The notes: generated by a model not told the origin, from the sequence alone. 64,000 nt of DNA from Kryptolebias marmoratus (GCF_001649575.2 NC_051434.1:10194595-10258594), one strand, 5' to 3'; numbered from the stretch's first letter, positions 47,500-61,270 are shown. Made by a program: numbers and translations.

Positions 47500-47740
47500 G
47501 TTGTTGACTCTGCTTTGAGATTATATGGAGTTCTGTCCCCGGACAATCAGAATTTGATTTGCATGGCTGGCAATAATTCGTGGTTGTTATTGGGTTCTGT
47601 CACTGCTGACCTTTACGATTCATTTCAGAGTTCCAGGGCAGAGTAAATCAAAGGAGAGAGCGTTCATTTTGATGAGCTCAAGATCAAATCTTTGCCTTGT
47701 TGGTCAGACGGAGCAGATGACTCGGCTTTATTAAGTGTTT
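47500..47740. promoter_or_regulatory. Candidate enhancer with POU octamer and TCF-like sites
   Basis: Contains a perfect octamer ATTTGCAT (in TGATTTGCATGG), GGCAATAATTCG, AATCAAAGG and GATCAAATCTTTG in a repeat-free block. Inferred. Confidence 0.3.
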
Positions 47741-50254
47741 ACCTTCAGGAGCTGCGAAGAAGCAGAGGGGAGAAATATCCCCTCAAAGTCTGAAGCCTTG
47801 GATTAACAAAAAAAGGTTGGGCGTCAGCAGGTGGAGCTTGAATTGTTAAGGAGTTTAAAAACCTCAGTCAGAGCATTACCATGACACCTCATTGGGCTCG
47901 TCTTACTAAAATCAAACGTTTGAAATACATGATAACATATTAGTCTGACAGATTAAAGTCAAAGTCTAACTGGAACACCCAGATAATGCAGGCTGGTAGT
48001 CCAATTATTCCCAAATTCAGAGATAGTTTGGTCATTTTTGAATGATGTTCTGTCAAATATTTATCATCAGTAAATAAATTATCAGTCATGATGACATTAG
48101 TCGCAGAGTTTGAAGAAAAGGACAGAAGTCTTAATGGCCAGTAAGGAACATAACTATTGGCTGCCCTAAGAGTTGCTACAACCCCATAAATATGTTTAGA
48201 ACCACAAATGAACATTTTTCTATTAATTTTTTGTTTTTAATATTGTTACGATTCCAATTATCCTCTTTAATCCTGGCTTGGGACCAGCAAATGTGACCCA
48301 AAAGAGACACTTTGAGTTACTTTACTGCAGTGATTTATTTTTAGAGAAATAAAATTTTACATTTGCATACCGCCCTGTCTGTGTCCCAGTGTGGTACGAG
48401 CCAGCAGACATGCTCGATTCATCTGCAGCTTAAATCAAGAGGACTGGGAGGAGTTAGGGGCCCACAGCAGCACCCACTACTAGTTGAGAAGAGTTAGAAG
48501 AACATGTGCTTTCACAACCTCCAAAAGTCTCCAATAACACCAGAACAAGTCGCTAGATTTGTCACTAAGTGGGTCTGAAAAGTTGCTAATTTGGCAACAC
48601 TGCTAATGGTTAGCAAACAGGGTTAGCCATTAGCAGTGGCTAAGACTCAGACTCTGTGCTCCATGACTGATGTCACAACTAATAAGGTACTCACTACTGA
48701 CAACTACTTCACAAATAAATGCTTTTAAATGGTCAAGTGGTTCTGCTCAGGCTGTAGATTTAACTATAACCTCACACTCAATGAAATCCAGACCAGCTTA
48801 TAGACAACAGAGCTGTAAAACTGTCTTTGTCCTGTCCAAAAAATAGTTTTAGTTAACTAATCAAAAATGATTGTACTGTCAGAATCTGATGGGGGGACAT
48901 GTGGTTACTATGCTTGACTTGATCAATTTATTCAAATTTCGATTCAGTTTCCCAGGGTTATAATTATAGCTCAACTTTAATTGTGTAAAAAAAAAAAAAA
49001 AACATTGTTCATTGTACAGATTTTACAGCTTTTGGTGGTGAAGCCCAGATTCAGTTTTCTTCATTATGATGTAAAACTCCTTTAATTTAAGTTTTAAAGG
49101 AGTTTTAGTTGTAGAATTCAAATAAGGAGATAGGCAGCCAAAATGAAAGCTCTGACAATGAGTAAAAAGAAACACTAATACAGGTTTAGAGCAGAAAACC
49201 AAGAGTTATTAGTCTCAGTAAGAGGCTTCATGCTTTTATGTTGGCACAGCCATCAGCCCGGACAATATCATATTACTGTTCTGATGGTAATAACTGATAT
49301 TTCAGTCCACATTAACAGGCATACTGATGCGTATGTTCAGGGCCAGAGGAGGGACAGTGTAGGAGGCTGAAGCTGCCTATTCATTCCTGAGACACTCATC
49401 ATCTGGCTTGATTTAGACGCCAAAGAGCCGCTTTGTTTGACCCCCCCCCATTGAAACAGCACTATTGTACCAAGCGGCTCGGATTGTGCTGCTCTCCGCA
49501 ACGCAAGAGGAATAAACGTGTGTGTTTGTGGATCTGATGTCTGTTTTTGCTGCGTTTTTTGACAGCACTGTGTGAAAGTTGTTTGTTTGCAAAGGTTTTT
49601 TTCTTCCAGTTTGCGTCGACGTCTGCAGACCTTGAAATGCATCTGACCGAATGCAACCCAAATGGGACTTTGTGTTCCGGCATCAGCCTTGCAAAAATAG
49701 TTCATGGTAGGAACAAGTCCCTCCTGAGGTGGATCTATCAGTTTTGCTGTGAATAACATTTTGCACGAGTCACGATATAATCAACAGGACATGAGATGAA
49801 TTTAGCCATGAACAGATGGGAGTGGGATGAATCTGCATCAGACAGCAGGCTCTGCTTTGCATGTGTCATTGTATTTTTTTTACTTCTCTGCCTGACCAGC
49901 GAGCCTCTTTCCTTGCATCATGATTGCTGCAGAGTTTCATGTTGTCTTGTCCAGCCCTGCCTTATAAGTCGGTCCTCGTCCAATAGACCCACCCTGTGTG
50001 AATGAATGTGACTTTGTGCTTGTTTAAATCCTGCAGCAACTATTTTAATCATTAGTATCTTTTTTATTAGCCAAAAATGTGCAGACGATGTTCGTTTCTG
50101 AGAGGATACATGTTCAAATGGTTTTTAGCTCATTTATCTTCAGTTTATTGTGACTTCTTCTATAACTTTTACTGATTAAAAGGTGCAAAGTTTCACAATA
50201 AGAACAAAAAAATGACTATTTTTCCTTTTGCATAGCAAATCACTAGAATTAGAA

Positions 50255-50690
50255 AAATAATCAAACTAGAGAAAATGTATTTTCTGCAAAAATACAGCAT
50301 GAATGCTAAGAGTTGAATGATTGCTGAAACTTCTTGAAGAAGCTAAAATCAGAAAAACAGCAGCTAAAGCTCAAATGAACAACACCATAGCTAAAAACCC
50401 AATTAGCAAGACTGTAGCGAAAAGCTAAAATTAGAAAAACTTTAGATAAAAGCTAAAAATAGTAAAATTGTACATAAAAGGTACAATTAGTAAAACATTA
50501 CCAATAAGCTAAAATAAGTTAAATCGTAGCAAAAAAGTTAAAAGTAGCAAAAGCACAGATTAAAGCAAAAAATACAAGACAGTAGCTAAAAGCTAAAAGG
50601 AGCTTAAGAAGACAAAAATAGATTGTTTTTGAAGAAACAGAAGAGATTTTATTGAATTTTTATGTGAATTTTTTGTAAATAAGCTTAAAT
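50255..50690 (+). mobile_element. Family D repeat with internal AGCTAAAA minisatellite, longest copy
   Basis: Arm CTAGAGAAAATGTATTTTCT, then about 280 bases of AGCTAAAA-type units, then an AT-rich arm (TTTTATTGAATTTTTATGTG). Confidence 0.65.
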
Positions 50691-52141
50691 AAATCAAAAG
50701 TATAACATAAATTTAAAAGAGTTAAATGTTGGTTTTTGCAATTGACTAACATTCAAACTGTCACAAACAACCAAATTTGTAGCTTTGTCTTTATTAATTA
50801 CTCTAAATGATCTCAGACAAGTAAATTCTCACATTACTGAAAGTGTAAAAGGCTCTAATTGTATGTATTAACACACAATCGGTATCCACAAAGCATCTGA
50901 CGATGGTTGTGGTGTGTCATCGTTGTCTGGGCTCGCCGCATTGAAAATGAGTTTGGTTCCAAGTATGTTCCCTCGAGTTTCAGCCTTTATGGGAAGCAGC
51001 GCGTCTGAAGGAAATGTGATAATGAAGTGACTTGAGGCCTAGTTTCTATTTTGGTTGTAAAATGGTTTGTCTAAATGGGGTGAGTCAGTGCATAGAGAAG
51101 ACAAAAAAGAAGAAGAAGAGAGTGAGAAAGAGGAAGACAACTCGTGATTGTGCCCATCAAACAGCATCTAGAAACTCAACTTTATGTAGTGCACTGGTCC
51201 TCTTCCTCAACAGGACTGGCAATATTAAAACAAGCAGCAAAAGGAAGAGAAACAACAAGCTAATGTTGGGGTCATTCCAACTTCCAATTCAGAAAAATCT
51301 ACTTGAAAACCCCTAAAGTCTAAATTATGACTTAGAAAATCAATTTTTTTCTAATAAGTCAACCATAAATTTCAATATGGCTGCTTCCTGTATAAAAACT
51401 GGTGATAATTGCAGAAATAAACTATTTATTGATACCTTAATAAGTATGCATCTTATTAAATCAGTTGCATACAAAGTACTGCACAACTTCTACTACTGAA
51501 CATGTTGGAGTTTAAATGCATGAATATAGAAAAGTGCACTGCTTGTATTGTTGAATCCTGTATCTCACGTGGCTATAACTGTCAGAGCTAGGTGGCAATT
51601 TATAATAGTGAGAAAAAAAGCAAATTTTCAGGTGCAGTCTTGCTGAATTTTTAGTGTTTTTTACTAAGTGACCACCTAGCTTCCATAAATCTGCCCCCAG
51701 CATTAAAGTTCTTTGCTTTAGCCCTGAAAGAGTTGATACTATTGGAGCTAGAAGTTGTTGCTTTGGTGGTAAAAATAGAAAAAAAGGAAATACGCAAATA
51801 GGCTTCCTCGTTCTCTAAACTCGGATTGCTCTGACTCCTGTCTGCTGCAGGCAAACAGTGCTCCACACAATCCTACTTAAAAAACAGACTCTCCCTTCAA
51901 GCGTATCCCTTCAGGTAGGACAAACAAACTCTTTTTAGCCTCAGTGAATGGAAAAGTATTTGAGTAAATGTCTTAAATGTGAAAACTTTGGGGGTTTGAG
52001 GAATAATCCCACCGTCTGACTCTTATTAGAAGCAGGTGAGCGTGTTTACACGCAGCACGAGCAGCTCCATGGAGACTTCCAGCAACAGCTGATGACACCA
52101 GACGTTATCAGTGCTGCCAAAGCCCTTAAAGTGGGCCAAGT

Positions 52142-52165
52142 AAAAAAAAAAAAAAAAAAAAAAAA
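52142..52165. repeat. Poly-A run
   Basis: 24 consecutive A. It may be the tail of an old retroposed copy, but no body is recognisable. Confidence 0.9.
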
Positions 52166-52252
52166 TTTGAGAGACCAGTCTGTGTGGTCCCATGATTCCT
52201 GGTGAGCTGTGAAGAAATGCCAAGCGGAGCTGGCTTCATGTCCTGCACACAA

Positions 52253-52256
<4 letters not shown>

Positions 52257-52312
<56 letters not shown>

Positions 52313-52338
52313 ACACACACACACACACATACACACAC
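52257..52338. repeat. (CA)n microsatellite, interrupted
   Basis: About 40 CA units with CATA interruptions. Confidence 0.95.
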
Positions 52339-52846
52339 TTTCACACCTTCCTTGCATGTCCTCGCTGGCTCAAAACTCAGGATCTAATTATTCCTGTTAA
52401 TCACCAGGCACTCGAGCTGACTCATTGTGGATATGGACACACATGCACACACGTCTCTGACGCTCCCCTTACAGTAAAACCACACAACACATGCGCACAC
52501 TCACTCATACAAGTGCTCTCCAAACAGCACACTCTCACTTCAGCTTTTTACAGGATGTTATGAAATCAGCCCCGTTGCTGAAACGTAGTGAAGGTCGCTG
52601 GGTGTCCTTTCTCTCACCCACTCTTCACCTGACACACACACAGACACACACACATTGTCATGCACAGAGCTGAAGCTCACTCAGCTCAGTCCCAGCTCCA
52701 CTCGTGTGAGGAGCCTGCCTGTGATCGGACTGACGCCTGAAGCAAAGAGGCCGGAGCCGGGCGTTGATTCGATTTTACAGGCCAGTCACTATCTGCTAAC
52801 CTCCGAATCATCGGCCCGGGAAGACGAGGAGGAGGACGACTGGTGA

Positions 52847-52924
52847 TGGCTGTGACCGACATTGCAGAGGATGACCTGGATGAGATGATGCGTGAAGAAG
52901 CGGAGGATGTCTTCTATGAGGACG
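52847..52924 (+). CDS. Candidate first coding exon of an unrecognised gene
   Basis: An ATG at 52847 opens an acidic 26-codon stretch, beginning MAVTDIAEDDLDEMMREEAE, that runs to a plausible donor GAGGACG|GTAGGG at 52924/52925. Upstream sequence from 52680 is GC-balanced, unlike the surroundings, and could be 5' UTR; the ORF just upstream ends in an acidic run that overlaps this ATG. I do not recognise the protein and cannot find the next exon in the window. It could be the start of a long-intron gene continuing to the right, or chance. Confidence 0.25.
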
Positions 52925-53149
52925 GTAGGGATGCCAAGTTTGGAAGTGTTGGGAAAAGGCGTGGGTTTGCAGGTCTGAGACAGCAGCTTGGGGTCATGCT
53001 GGTTGGTTTGTGACTCACAGTTGTTGTTGAGGTGAAGAAAAGGGTCAAAGTGATGGTTGAACGGAGGCACAGGGGGGTCCCTGCAGCTGTGCAGGTGTGG
53101 TTGACTGCTGCACGGTTGAATAGGTTCTAACACACACAGATGCTACAAC

Positions 53150-55117
53150 GATAAGTAATTTATTTTAATTCTTTGAAGAGCTGCTACTAGAAGTTATATT
53201 ACCTGATCATTGCATGCAATCATTCTAATTATTATTTTAGTGATGTAATCTTTTAGCTTTTTGTGTCCTGCTTCCCTCTTCAGGAGTTTATAGTTTTAGA
53301 TTTTCTTTTTTTTTAAACTGAACCCTTTTTTAGAAAGCAGAGAGGAGTCATGCCCTCTGCAGTGTGGGCGTTCTTGTATAACAGGCAGATGTTTTTAACC
53401 AAGCATTATGCACCACAAGAAAATCAACTTTCTGCAAGCGTTTTAAAGTCTCCTGCAGTCAGCTGGACGCTGCAAGACTTATAGTCAGTAAAAATGGAGA
53501 AGCAATGAAGAAAGAAGCTCGCTGTTTTCGTTCTCTTATTTACTCCCCCTCCTTGCTTTCTTGCCATCCAAAGTGTGCTATTTTTACTTCAATTTAATTT
53601 GTGTAATGGGCTTTATTAGGTACTAATTAGTTTTTAATTAGGTAAAACTCATTTTACTGTTAGTAGATCTTTATTACTTATAATTTTTGTTATTTTTGAC
53701 CACTTTTGCAACACTACACCTTTCTTTTGCTGCACTTTTAGTATGTTAAAGTAAATGAAACTGTTAGATCCTTTCCATGATGGTTTTTTTTTCCCCCTTC
53801 TGGATAAAGTTGTAAATGAAGCTTTTGTGTTGCACGATTTAATAGCAGGTCTGGCCGCTCATGCATGTTAGTGCACGTGAAGGCAATCTGCAACTGCGGG
53901 GAACTTCCAGATAAAGTTCAGCTAAAAGAAAATGCCCTTAAATAAACAAAGAAAAATGACATCAGTGTTCAAGTTTTGCAAAGACAGAGCTCTATGGCAT
54001 GAAGCGCTCAGTTAGTTTTACTTTCAGTTTTGGTGAAGTTCGTCCTGAATTGAAATTCTGCTAATCAACCACTTATCAATTAGGAGAAAATGTGCTTATT
54101 CTCCTTTTTGAAAAACAGGAATACAGCTTTTCCAATTTCTGTAGGTGAAATTATGTTGTGTTTGAGAAAATGTGCTCATTGTATGCTACATAAATCACTT
54201 GGTGATAGCATTGATCTTTTCATGTAGCTCTTAGCAAAAACAAATACATGCAGAGATGTTTTTTTTTTTTTTTTATCTGGTCTCCTTCCTCCTCCTGAAA
54301 CAGACAACAATCCATTATACTCCTTTTAGATCAGTTTCACAGTTTTCCTTTGGTGTGAATTGGTTTTCTCAAATTCACAAGCCTTTTTTTTATCAACACT
54401 CAACATGTGCTATGCTGGGTTTTTCATATATTTCTGACAAGCCCAGTTTTCCTGCTCACTACAGTGTTTAAAGGGTTATTATTCAGGCGCTACAGGTTGA
54501 CTGCAGTTCATCTTTTAGATCTCACAAGGACAGATGAGAAAGAGGACGACCCCAGATGTTGCATCATCTTATACGGGCTGTATGATAATTCTTCCTCTGA
54601 CCCAGTTTTGACTGATAGTCGCTGCCTGTGATGTGACGTTCTCCTTTGAACGACTCAGCCAGGAGGTGCTCGGTCAGATGAGTCTCTGCGAGGAACCAGC
54701 CAATCACAGCTCGCAGATCCACGTTGAAGTTGGCCAGCAGGCATCAGTGTGTTTATTCATAGACGCATCTGAAGGCTGCAGAGTGAAGACCGCTCGTGTT
54801 TTCTGTTCTAATTAGCTCTCTGGATTAGGGATGGAAATTATTCTGCGCGTTGAGTTGAAGTATCAAGTGTCTAGTTTTTACTGGTGCTTAATGCTAATTT
54901 ATTATCACTGCCCTACTTTCTTTCTAATAATTAGCTTCATTGTTTGGGGTCAATTTGAAAATCTTCTCTCTTTATTCTGAGTTAAAGGTCTCTTTCATTG
55001 TGAAGCATGAACTGTTTGGTTCTTGTACAGCTTTGTGTTTGGAAAGCCAAATGATGTCAAAAAGCAAATTTATAGACAAGAAAGTATTAATTAACTTTAT
55101 TGTGATAGTACAGATTC
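53150..55117. other. AT-rich gene-poor DNA
   Basis: No gene, RNA or confident repeat seen apart from short T runs (for example 54256-54273). Confidence 0.45.
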
Positions 55118-55340
55118 CTTGAAGTAGGGTCCTGTGGAAAGGTTTTGAACAATATTATCTTACCTGTTATGGATAATCTTTGGACAACTTCGATTTTGAG
55201 AAGTTATCTCTGAATGAACCGAGCTCTTCTGAGTCAAGATCAAAGTGAATTGCTGTCATCTTAAAATGACTTTAATCTCAGAATTTTATTGCATTTCACT
55301 CAATCTCTATTTAATAAACCTTTACGTTGCTGTCAGTTTC
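55118..55340. mobile_element. Family B MITE, left half
   Basis: GAAGTAGGGTCCTGTGGAAA, ATTATCTTACCTGTTATGGA and an internal GTCAGTTTCA, matching the left arm and centre of the 2785 copy. A family A copy starts just after it. Confidence 0.6.
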
Positions 55341-55377
55341 ATACACAGTTATTATCACACACCACCTAAAGGCCAAG

Positions 55378-55775
55378 ACAAACATGTTTGTCTGTCTGTT
55401 GGCAAAATCTCTCATGAATCACTGGACAACTTGCAGAAAGCGATCCCTGGATGGCCATCTTCAACTATTTCACTTTTGGAGTCAGTCCAATTTAAGATGG
55501 CTGCCACATCTAATCGTCATTAGCCAACACAAAAGCTTCCATAACTTGGCCAGTTTAACAGGTATCCAACTAAAACTTGGTGTGGTAGTAGCTGACAGCC
55601 ATTTTACAACACATACTCTGAGCACCACATTTCACAATGTTACATAAGCTTGCACATAAAGTTGTTTTCAAGGTTTGACTAAAGCTGCTGCAACAACATC
55701 ATCACTTAGTCTAAAAATCTGGCGTGAAAGGTGGTGGGCAGCAAGTATTCCTTCAAGGAATGCCAGGCCTTTAAT
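55378..55775 (+). mobile_element. Family A repeat, nearly complete
   Basis: Runs from TGTCTGTTGGCAAAATCTCT through AAGATGGCTGCCACATC and GGTAGTAGCTGACAGCCATT to GGAATGCCAGGCCTTTAATT. The best copy in the window for defining the family ends. Confidence 0.75.
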
Positions 55776-56139
55776 TCTATTAGCCATCAGATTTTGATTC
55801 AAATAACAGAAATACAAATACTAAACGCACAAAACACAGACTGCAGTGAAAAGATAAAGCTGAAAAACATTAGCAGACACACATGAATAACCTCATGAGG
55901 CTTTGACCTCAGAGATAATGGTAGAAAGGGGAGTGTATGAGATGTATTTGCTGTCAGATCTATACTTTCAGAGACAATAAGCTGAATAAGGGATGGTTAG
56001 TCTTCCTTGTAATGTTTTTGTTACCGTGTTGAGCTGAATTATGACTAAAGGGAGGCAACCATTATCCTGGCCTGAACAGAGCAGGCAAGCAGGCTCCCCC
56101 TCCCCTTTTTCTGCCTCTTCTATTCACTCAAACCCTCAG

Positions 56140-56480
56140 CGACTTCAATTCAGAGAGCAAAAAGCCTTAACCGAGTGGGAATAATGCGTTTGAGCTCAGT
56201 GTTTTAAACCAGTGGCTCTTCAGAAACGCGAGAAGGGGCTCACAGCGTGCAGATCGCCTTTTCTAAGTCATGACATTTGGGGCACATGTTGACCGAGTTA
56301 TTGTGTCTGCATGAAGGAATGTGATTCCAGCGTAACTTCGCACATTTCATCAGGGCACGGCGAGGCAGTCGGAGGGGCTGATTTTGTAACTCATTCACCT
56401 TCGGTGGCATCCAGCCAAGCATGAAGAGCCCAGAAAAGAAAGCCACGTGAAATCTGATTCTTGAAAATAGAACCCATTTG
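56140..56480. promoter_or_regulatory. Candidate conserved non-coding element
   Basis: GC-balanced and repeat-free, with GTCATGACATTTGGGGCACA, an E-box CACGTG (about 56442) and CAGCGTAACTTCGC. Texture only. Confidence 0.25.
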
Positions 56481-56734
56481 AAACTGAAATACAATTCAGA
56501 TTAGTTTTCCACTGATGCTTTTCAGTCGGGATGTTCTGCTCTAATCAGATTTTACGGTCTTGTGCATCACGTTCAACAAAATACACAAAGGACAATATTA
56601 TATCCAGAGAAAAGATGAGCAGAATCACTGCTGCTATAATACATTATTATGGAGGACAACAGCCTGGGGTTGAATCATGGACCAAATAAGAATCTAGAAA
56701 TCCCACAGAAACCTGGAAGTTATAGCCAGAACAG

Positions 56735-56860
56735 GACCAGAGTCTCCGATGGCTGGTCCCAGTACAAGTTTTAAGTCCCAATATCAGTAAAACTGACTGA
56801 ATTTTAGCCATTTTTGTGTTTGTGAAGGTCGATTAACTGTGGCAGCCATCTTTAATCATG
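56735..56860 (-). mobile_element. Family A repeat fragment, reverse
   Basis: CAGTAAAACTGACTGAATTT, GTGTTTGTGAAGGTCGATTA and GTGGCAGCCATCTTTAA. Confidence 0.55.
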
Positions 56861-57964
56861 TGCAGATGAACATTCAGTGTTGGAGAAACTTTCACTTTCT
56901 GAAAACCGTGCCATCAGACGAGGTTTTCAGCTGGTTTGGGCTCTGTGGTTCTTTGGATCTGCTGGGCGCTGCTGGAACTGCCACAAATCTTTGCAGTGAT
57001 GTTCACACAGATTTGCTTTGTGGTTTTTGCGAAAGGAATTTGTTAGTTTTTTGAGACACTGAAAAGTGACAAACAAAAAGAAATTGACAGAACTCTGAGA
57101 AAAAATGTTGTCATACAGAGATTTTGACTAATAAATAGACCGTTTCTATTTAAAAGAATACATTTTCTGCACGATCTGAGGGGTTTCACTGAAGACTCCA
57201 AAAACTCAAAACATGAAAAGCCTTTTTACTCACAAGTCAACACAGACACAGCTTTATTTCCTTGCTATTACAATTTTATCACACCTCCACACACTATAAA
57301 TGTCTCCTTCTTACACATTCCACTAAAAAAATATTTTGTCTGAATAAATTCAATGGTATCAGTCGGCTAAAAGTGCACAGAAGCTCTGTTGAGAACAAAA
57401 TAACCCCAGTGGATTCTTTAATTTCCCCTTCTCGAGTGAGATTTCTGGTCTACTGATGTTGGTAAAAGTACTCGAGAGCGCCGAGTCCCATGTGGGAGCA
57501 GCAGCAGCTTTAATGACGGTCAGAATACAGCTGAGCATGAGACTGATGGCGCCACAGTTAGAGCGGCGTGTTGGTGTTTAGTGTCTAAATAAACCAGTGT
57601 TTGACTAACTGGGTCAGGTCAGAAAGCATGAAGAGCTGCTTTCAGCCCACAAGTGAAAAGCTCCTGGAATCACCACTTGACTATCAAGATGCCTTAAAGC
57701 AGCCTGAACTTTAGATAAAGTTCAGAGAGCCACAGAGGAAACAAGTCGTTCTTTGAAATGCCATTTTGGTTTTCATCTGTGAGCCGAAGCACCTCTGGGT
57801 GTTCTGATGCGACCAGCTTGCTGCTTTATCCCCTTTCATGCAAAAAGATTTTGTATTTATCCAGTTTCTTGGGCAACAGAAAGCGATCCCCCCCCTAAAT
57901 GACAAGATAAAAACTCTGATGATGTTTACTTGTTTCATTCAAAACAAGGTGAAAGCAATGGTTG

Positions 57965-58060
57965 CTGCAGGAAGCTCGACTTCAGGTAAGATATTAACCG
58001 TTCATAACCTTTCCACCGAACTCCACCTCAGAAGATCTGAAACGTCCCTTCAAGTTAGGA
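57965..58060. mobile_element. Family B MITE, right half
   Basis: CAGGTAAGATATTAACCGTT, CATAACCTTTCCACCGAACT and CAGAAGATCTGAAACGTCCC. Confidence 0.6.
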
Positions 58061-61000
58061 AGACATTTGTGTGGAAACGGGAGGAGGAGATCCCTTGAAG
58101 CCTTCACTCTTTGCCTCGGGGCTTTCCTTTAATGTTTGTCAGCAAAAACACCGGGGATTTAAAGAATAAACATGTAAATCGGAACATGACACGACACGCA
58201 GTTGTGTCTTTAAAGCAGAAGACGACAACTGTTTGGATTCATTTCCACTGCTGTAGAAGAGCAGCATTCCTTTGGTAATCAGGGCACAGAAGGAAAGCTA
58301 CATGTCAGCTAAAACTGAGCTCGCTTACAGGAACTTATTGGCAGCAATTTTTAATAAAAGTGTGAGAAATCTATGAAATTCAATTTTGAGAAGTTCATAT
58401 CCTAAACCTGATATAAACTCTCCTGAGAGCCTGTTATGTTCTGATTCTGGAGACGGGAGATTCATCTCTGCTCTGCGGTACGAGTTATCAGCTCCTGCCC
58501 AGAGGTAGAAACACTGCAAAAGATCTTCTCCACACTTATTACACAAGGATGTAGCTCGACGTACAGAACTAAAGCAGAAGGCTGCGAGACTGGAAGGCAG
58601 GTTGCATTTCACAAATCCATTTCCCTCTCTGAGCCTCTTGTCTGAACTTGCCTAGTGCAGCGAAGGGAGCTGTATCCTCCTCCTAACAGACGTGCTGCCT
58701 GCCAAAACACTGGATCAGAGCGACTTAAAATTTATTACCAGGTTTTGAACACTGATATAGCTCCAAACGGCTGTGCCCCGTGTAAAGAAACAACATAAGG
58801 ATGACGGCCTTGCTGCAGATCAGAGGCGCTGCTCTGCTGAGGGTTGTTGCAGTCCGACCGGATGAGCTTGAAAGTTTGTGCACAAGATTCCCTGTTCAGT
58901 GTTTTCTCTGGAAAACAGCTTCCAGATTTCCCTCTGTCGTATAAAATTTTTTTAGATGGGTAAGTCTTCCTCAAGTCTCCCTCATTTGAAATTGGTTCAA
59001 AAACAAAATGACTTTAAGACCTTAAGACAATACTAGATACTTTTTAAATGGTTATTTTTCTCTCAGTTGGAAAAAAAAATAGATCTCCATACAGACAATA
59101 ACACAAAAATTCATAACCTTCACTTCAAAAAGAAACAATAAAAACACTAACATATCTATGCTGAGTCAGTAGGTGATGATAAAGTCCAAGAAAAACATTT
59201 GAACGTAGCTCGAGGTTTGTCCAAAGCTGTTGTAGCTTGTTATTTTTCTTTGACATTATCATTTGTTTCCGATCAAAATAGAACTTTTCAGCACTAAAGC
59301 CAGCGACTGTTCACGACAAATTGTGAATGGCAGTCAGGGAGTTTCCTAAATGTCTTGAATCGTTTGTGAATTGTGAATCGGAGGGCCTCCACCTTGTGTC
59401 ACAGTCACAGAGTTGTTGCGGGCGTCTGGCACTTGTCTCAAATCCTCCTTTTTTGTAATGAAAAAAAAAACTGGTTTTGAGTTTGTTTCTCATTAAGGAC
59501 ATTAGGTCTGAAGGACGTACTTTTGGTTTTCCATTAGCTGTTTGCCACAGAAAGGCTGGGAAGTGAACCTGTGACCTTGCTGCGAGGCGATGGCTCTGAC
59601 CAGCCGCAGGTGTTGAACGTATAATGTGAATTTATCGTTCGATGTATCTCTGAACATGCTTCAGTTTGTGTATGAGGATTACAGCAGTCTTATAATGAAA
59701 AGCTCTGCCTGCAGCAGAGCAAAGGAGTCATAATTCTGTCAATGTTTGGTTCTGTCTCTCAGCTTCTCTGTGGCTTTTCACGGCATTTCACCGATGTCCT
59801 TAATCCCAGTTAAAATACTGGTTTGTAAGTGACGTTATAATTACGTTGGTTCATTTAAAACAAATCTCATTTAATAAAAGGAGACTGAGCTGAGGTTACT
59901 TGCCCCTTTGTTTAGCAATCTCATCTTCATCTCTTTAAACTCATCATGTTTAATCCTGAACATTCACACACTGACAGCCCTCAAACACACACGCACACAC
60001 ACACCTCCAGCAACTGGCCAGAGCCTGAATACACACAACATGCAGACTAACATGGCAGAGATCTAGTTTGTGCGTCACTGGTTTCTCTGTGATGGGAGAA
60101 GCTCTGACCTAAGGGGACCTATTGGCTGCCATCTTGCTGCCCTGCATCTCCCTCTTCTTCCTCCTGACAGTTGGCTCCACTGACCTACTTTAGCCAAAAC
60201 GCTCCAGCTATCATTATTTTCTGCAGCCAAACACATAATAAGGAAAGGGGAATATAAGGAGAGACAAAAACAGATAAAAGCTGCTTTGTATTTTGGGGAT
60301 TTTAGGTAATCTTTGATGGTGTGTATTCAATAAGTTGGATGATGCAAGAGTAGAAGTCGTCCTCTCCGTCTCCGTCTCGGCAGACGTCTTTCAGTTTCAA
60401 GTGTAAACTTGTCTCAGTTTTTTGGTCGCTGGTGTTTACATGTGGCTTCTGCTGCACTGCTAACCTTTTCTGCACAGATCTCGTGTGGTTAGCATGACGC
60501 TGTGCTGTGGGCAGCACTGGGTGTGTGAGGTTTACACTTTGTGGTTTGGATCTTCTTTCACAGTGAGGTAACCCTGTTCAAAGCATGCGGCCGAACAGAC
60601 CACCCATGAATCTTTGGAGGAAAATCACCTGCTCGAGGTTTTGAGGTTTGTCCTTGAAAGGCTACAGACATGAGCAGAAAAGCTGCTTTTATGTGCGTCT
60701 TCCTGATCGCTTGTAATTTCACTTACCAGCATTTATTTGTTGTTATTTCATACAGAAGAGTTTTCAAAACCTAAATCCAGGTTTATACTTTGCAATTTTC
60801 AGCCATCGTAGACAAAATATTTTCTTATGGAAAAAAAATAAAATTGTATGAGAATGTTACATTCATGATGAAATATCTAACAAAGCATCTTGAGTATCCA
60901 GAGTTTCTGTGTTTTTTCACACTGCCGTTACAAATGTAGAGCAGGTTTTTTACAGCGGGCAGTTCTGGGACGTTCTTTATATGAATTATACACATAAAAA

Positions 61001-61270
61001 CCTTTGTGACCTACAGACACAATAACATGATTTTATCAAGATTCATGAGCAAGATGCAGAATTCACAAAGTCAGGGCATCCCTGTTGTTAAATTTGGTCC
61101 CATAATGATCACATGAACAGGAAGGGAGTGGGTCTTTTTGTTGTTTAAATAAAGAAGAGCTTTTCAGAACAGCTCATCAGCATGCATGAAATCCACCCTG
61201 AAATTGTGACACATTTTACTTTCTGTGAGGAAAGAGGAAACTGAGATGAACTCCCTTTTTTTTGGGATCT
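58061..61270. other. Gene-poor DNA
   Basis: No gene is supported. Short CA runs lie at about 59988-60004 and an A run at 59460. ORFs are short and unfamiliar. Confidence 0.45.
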
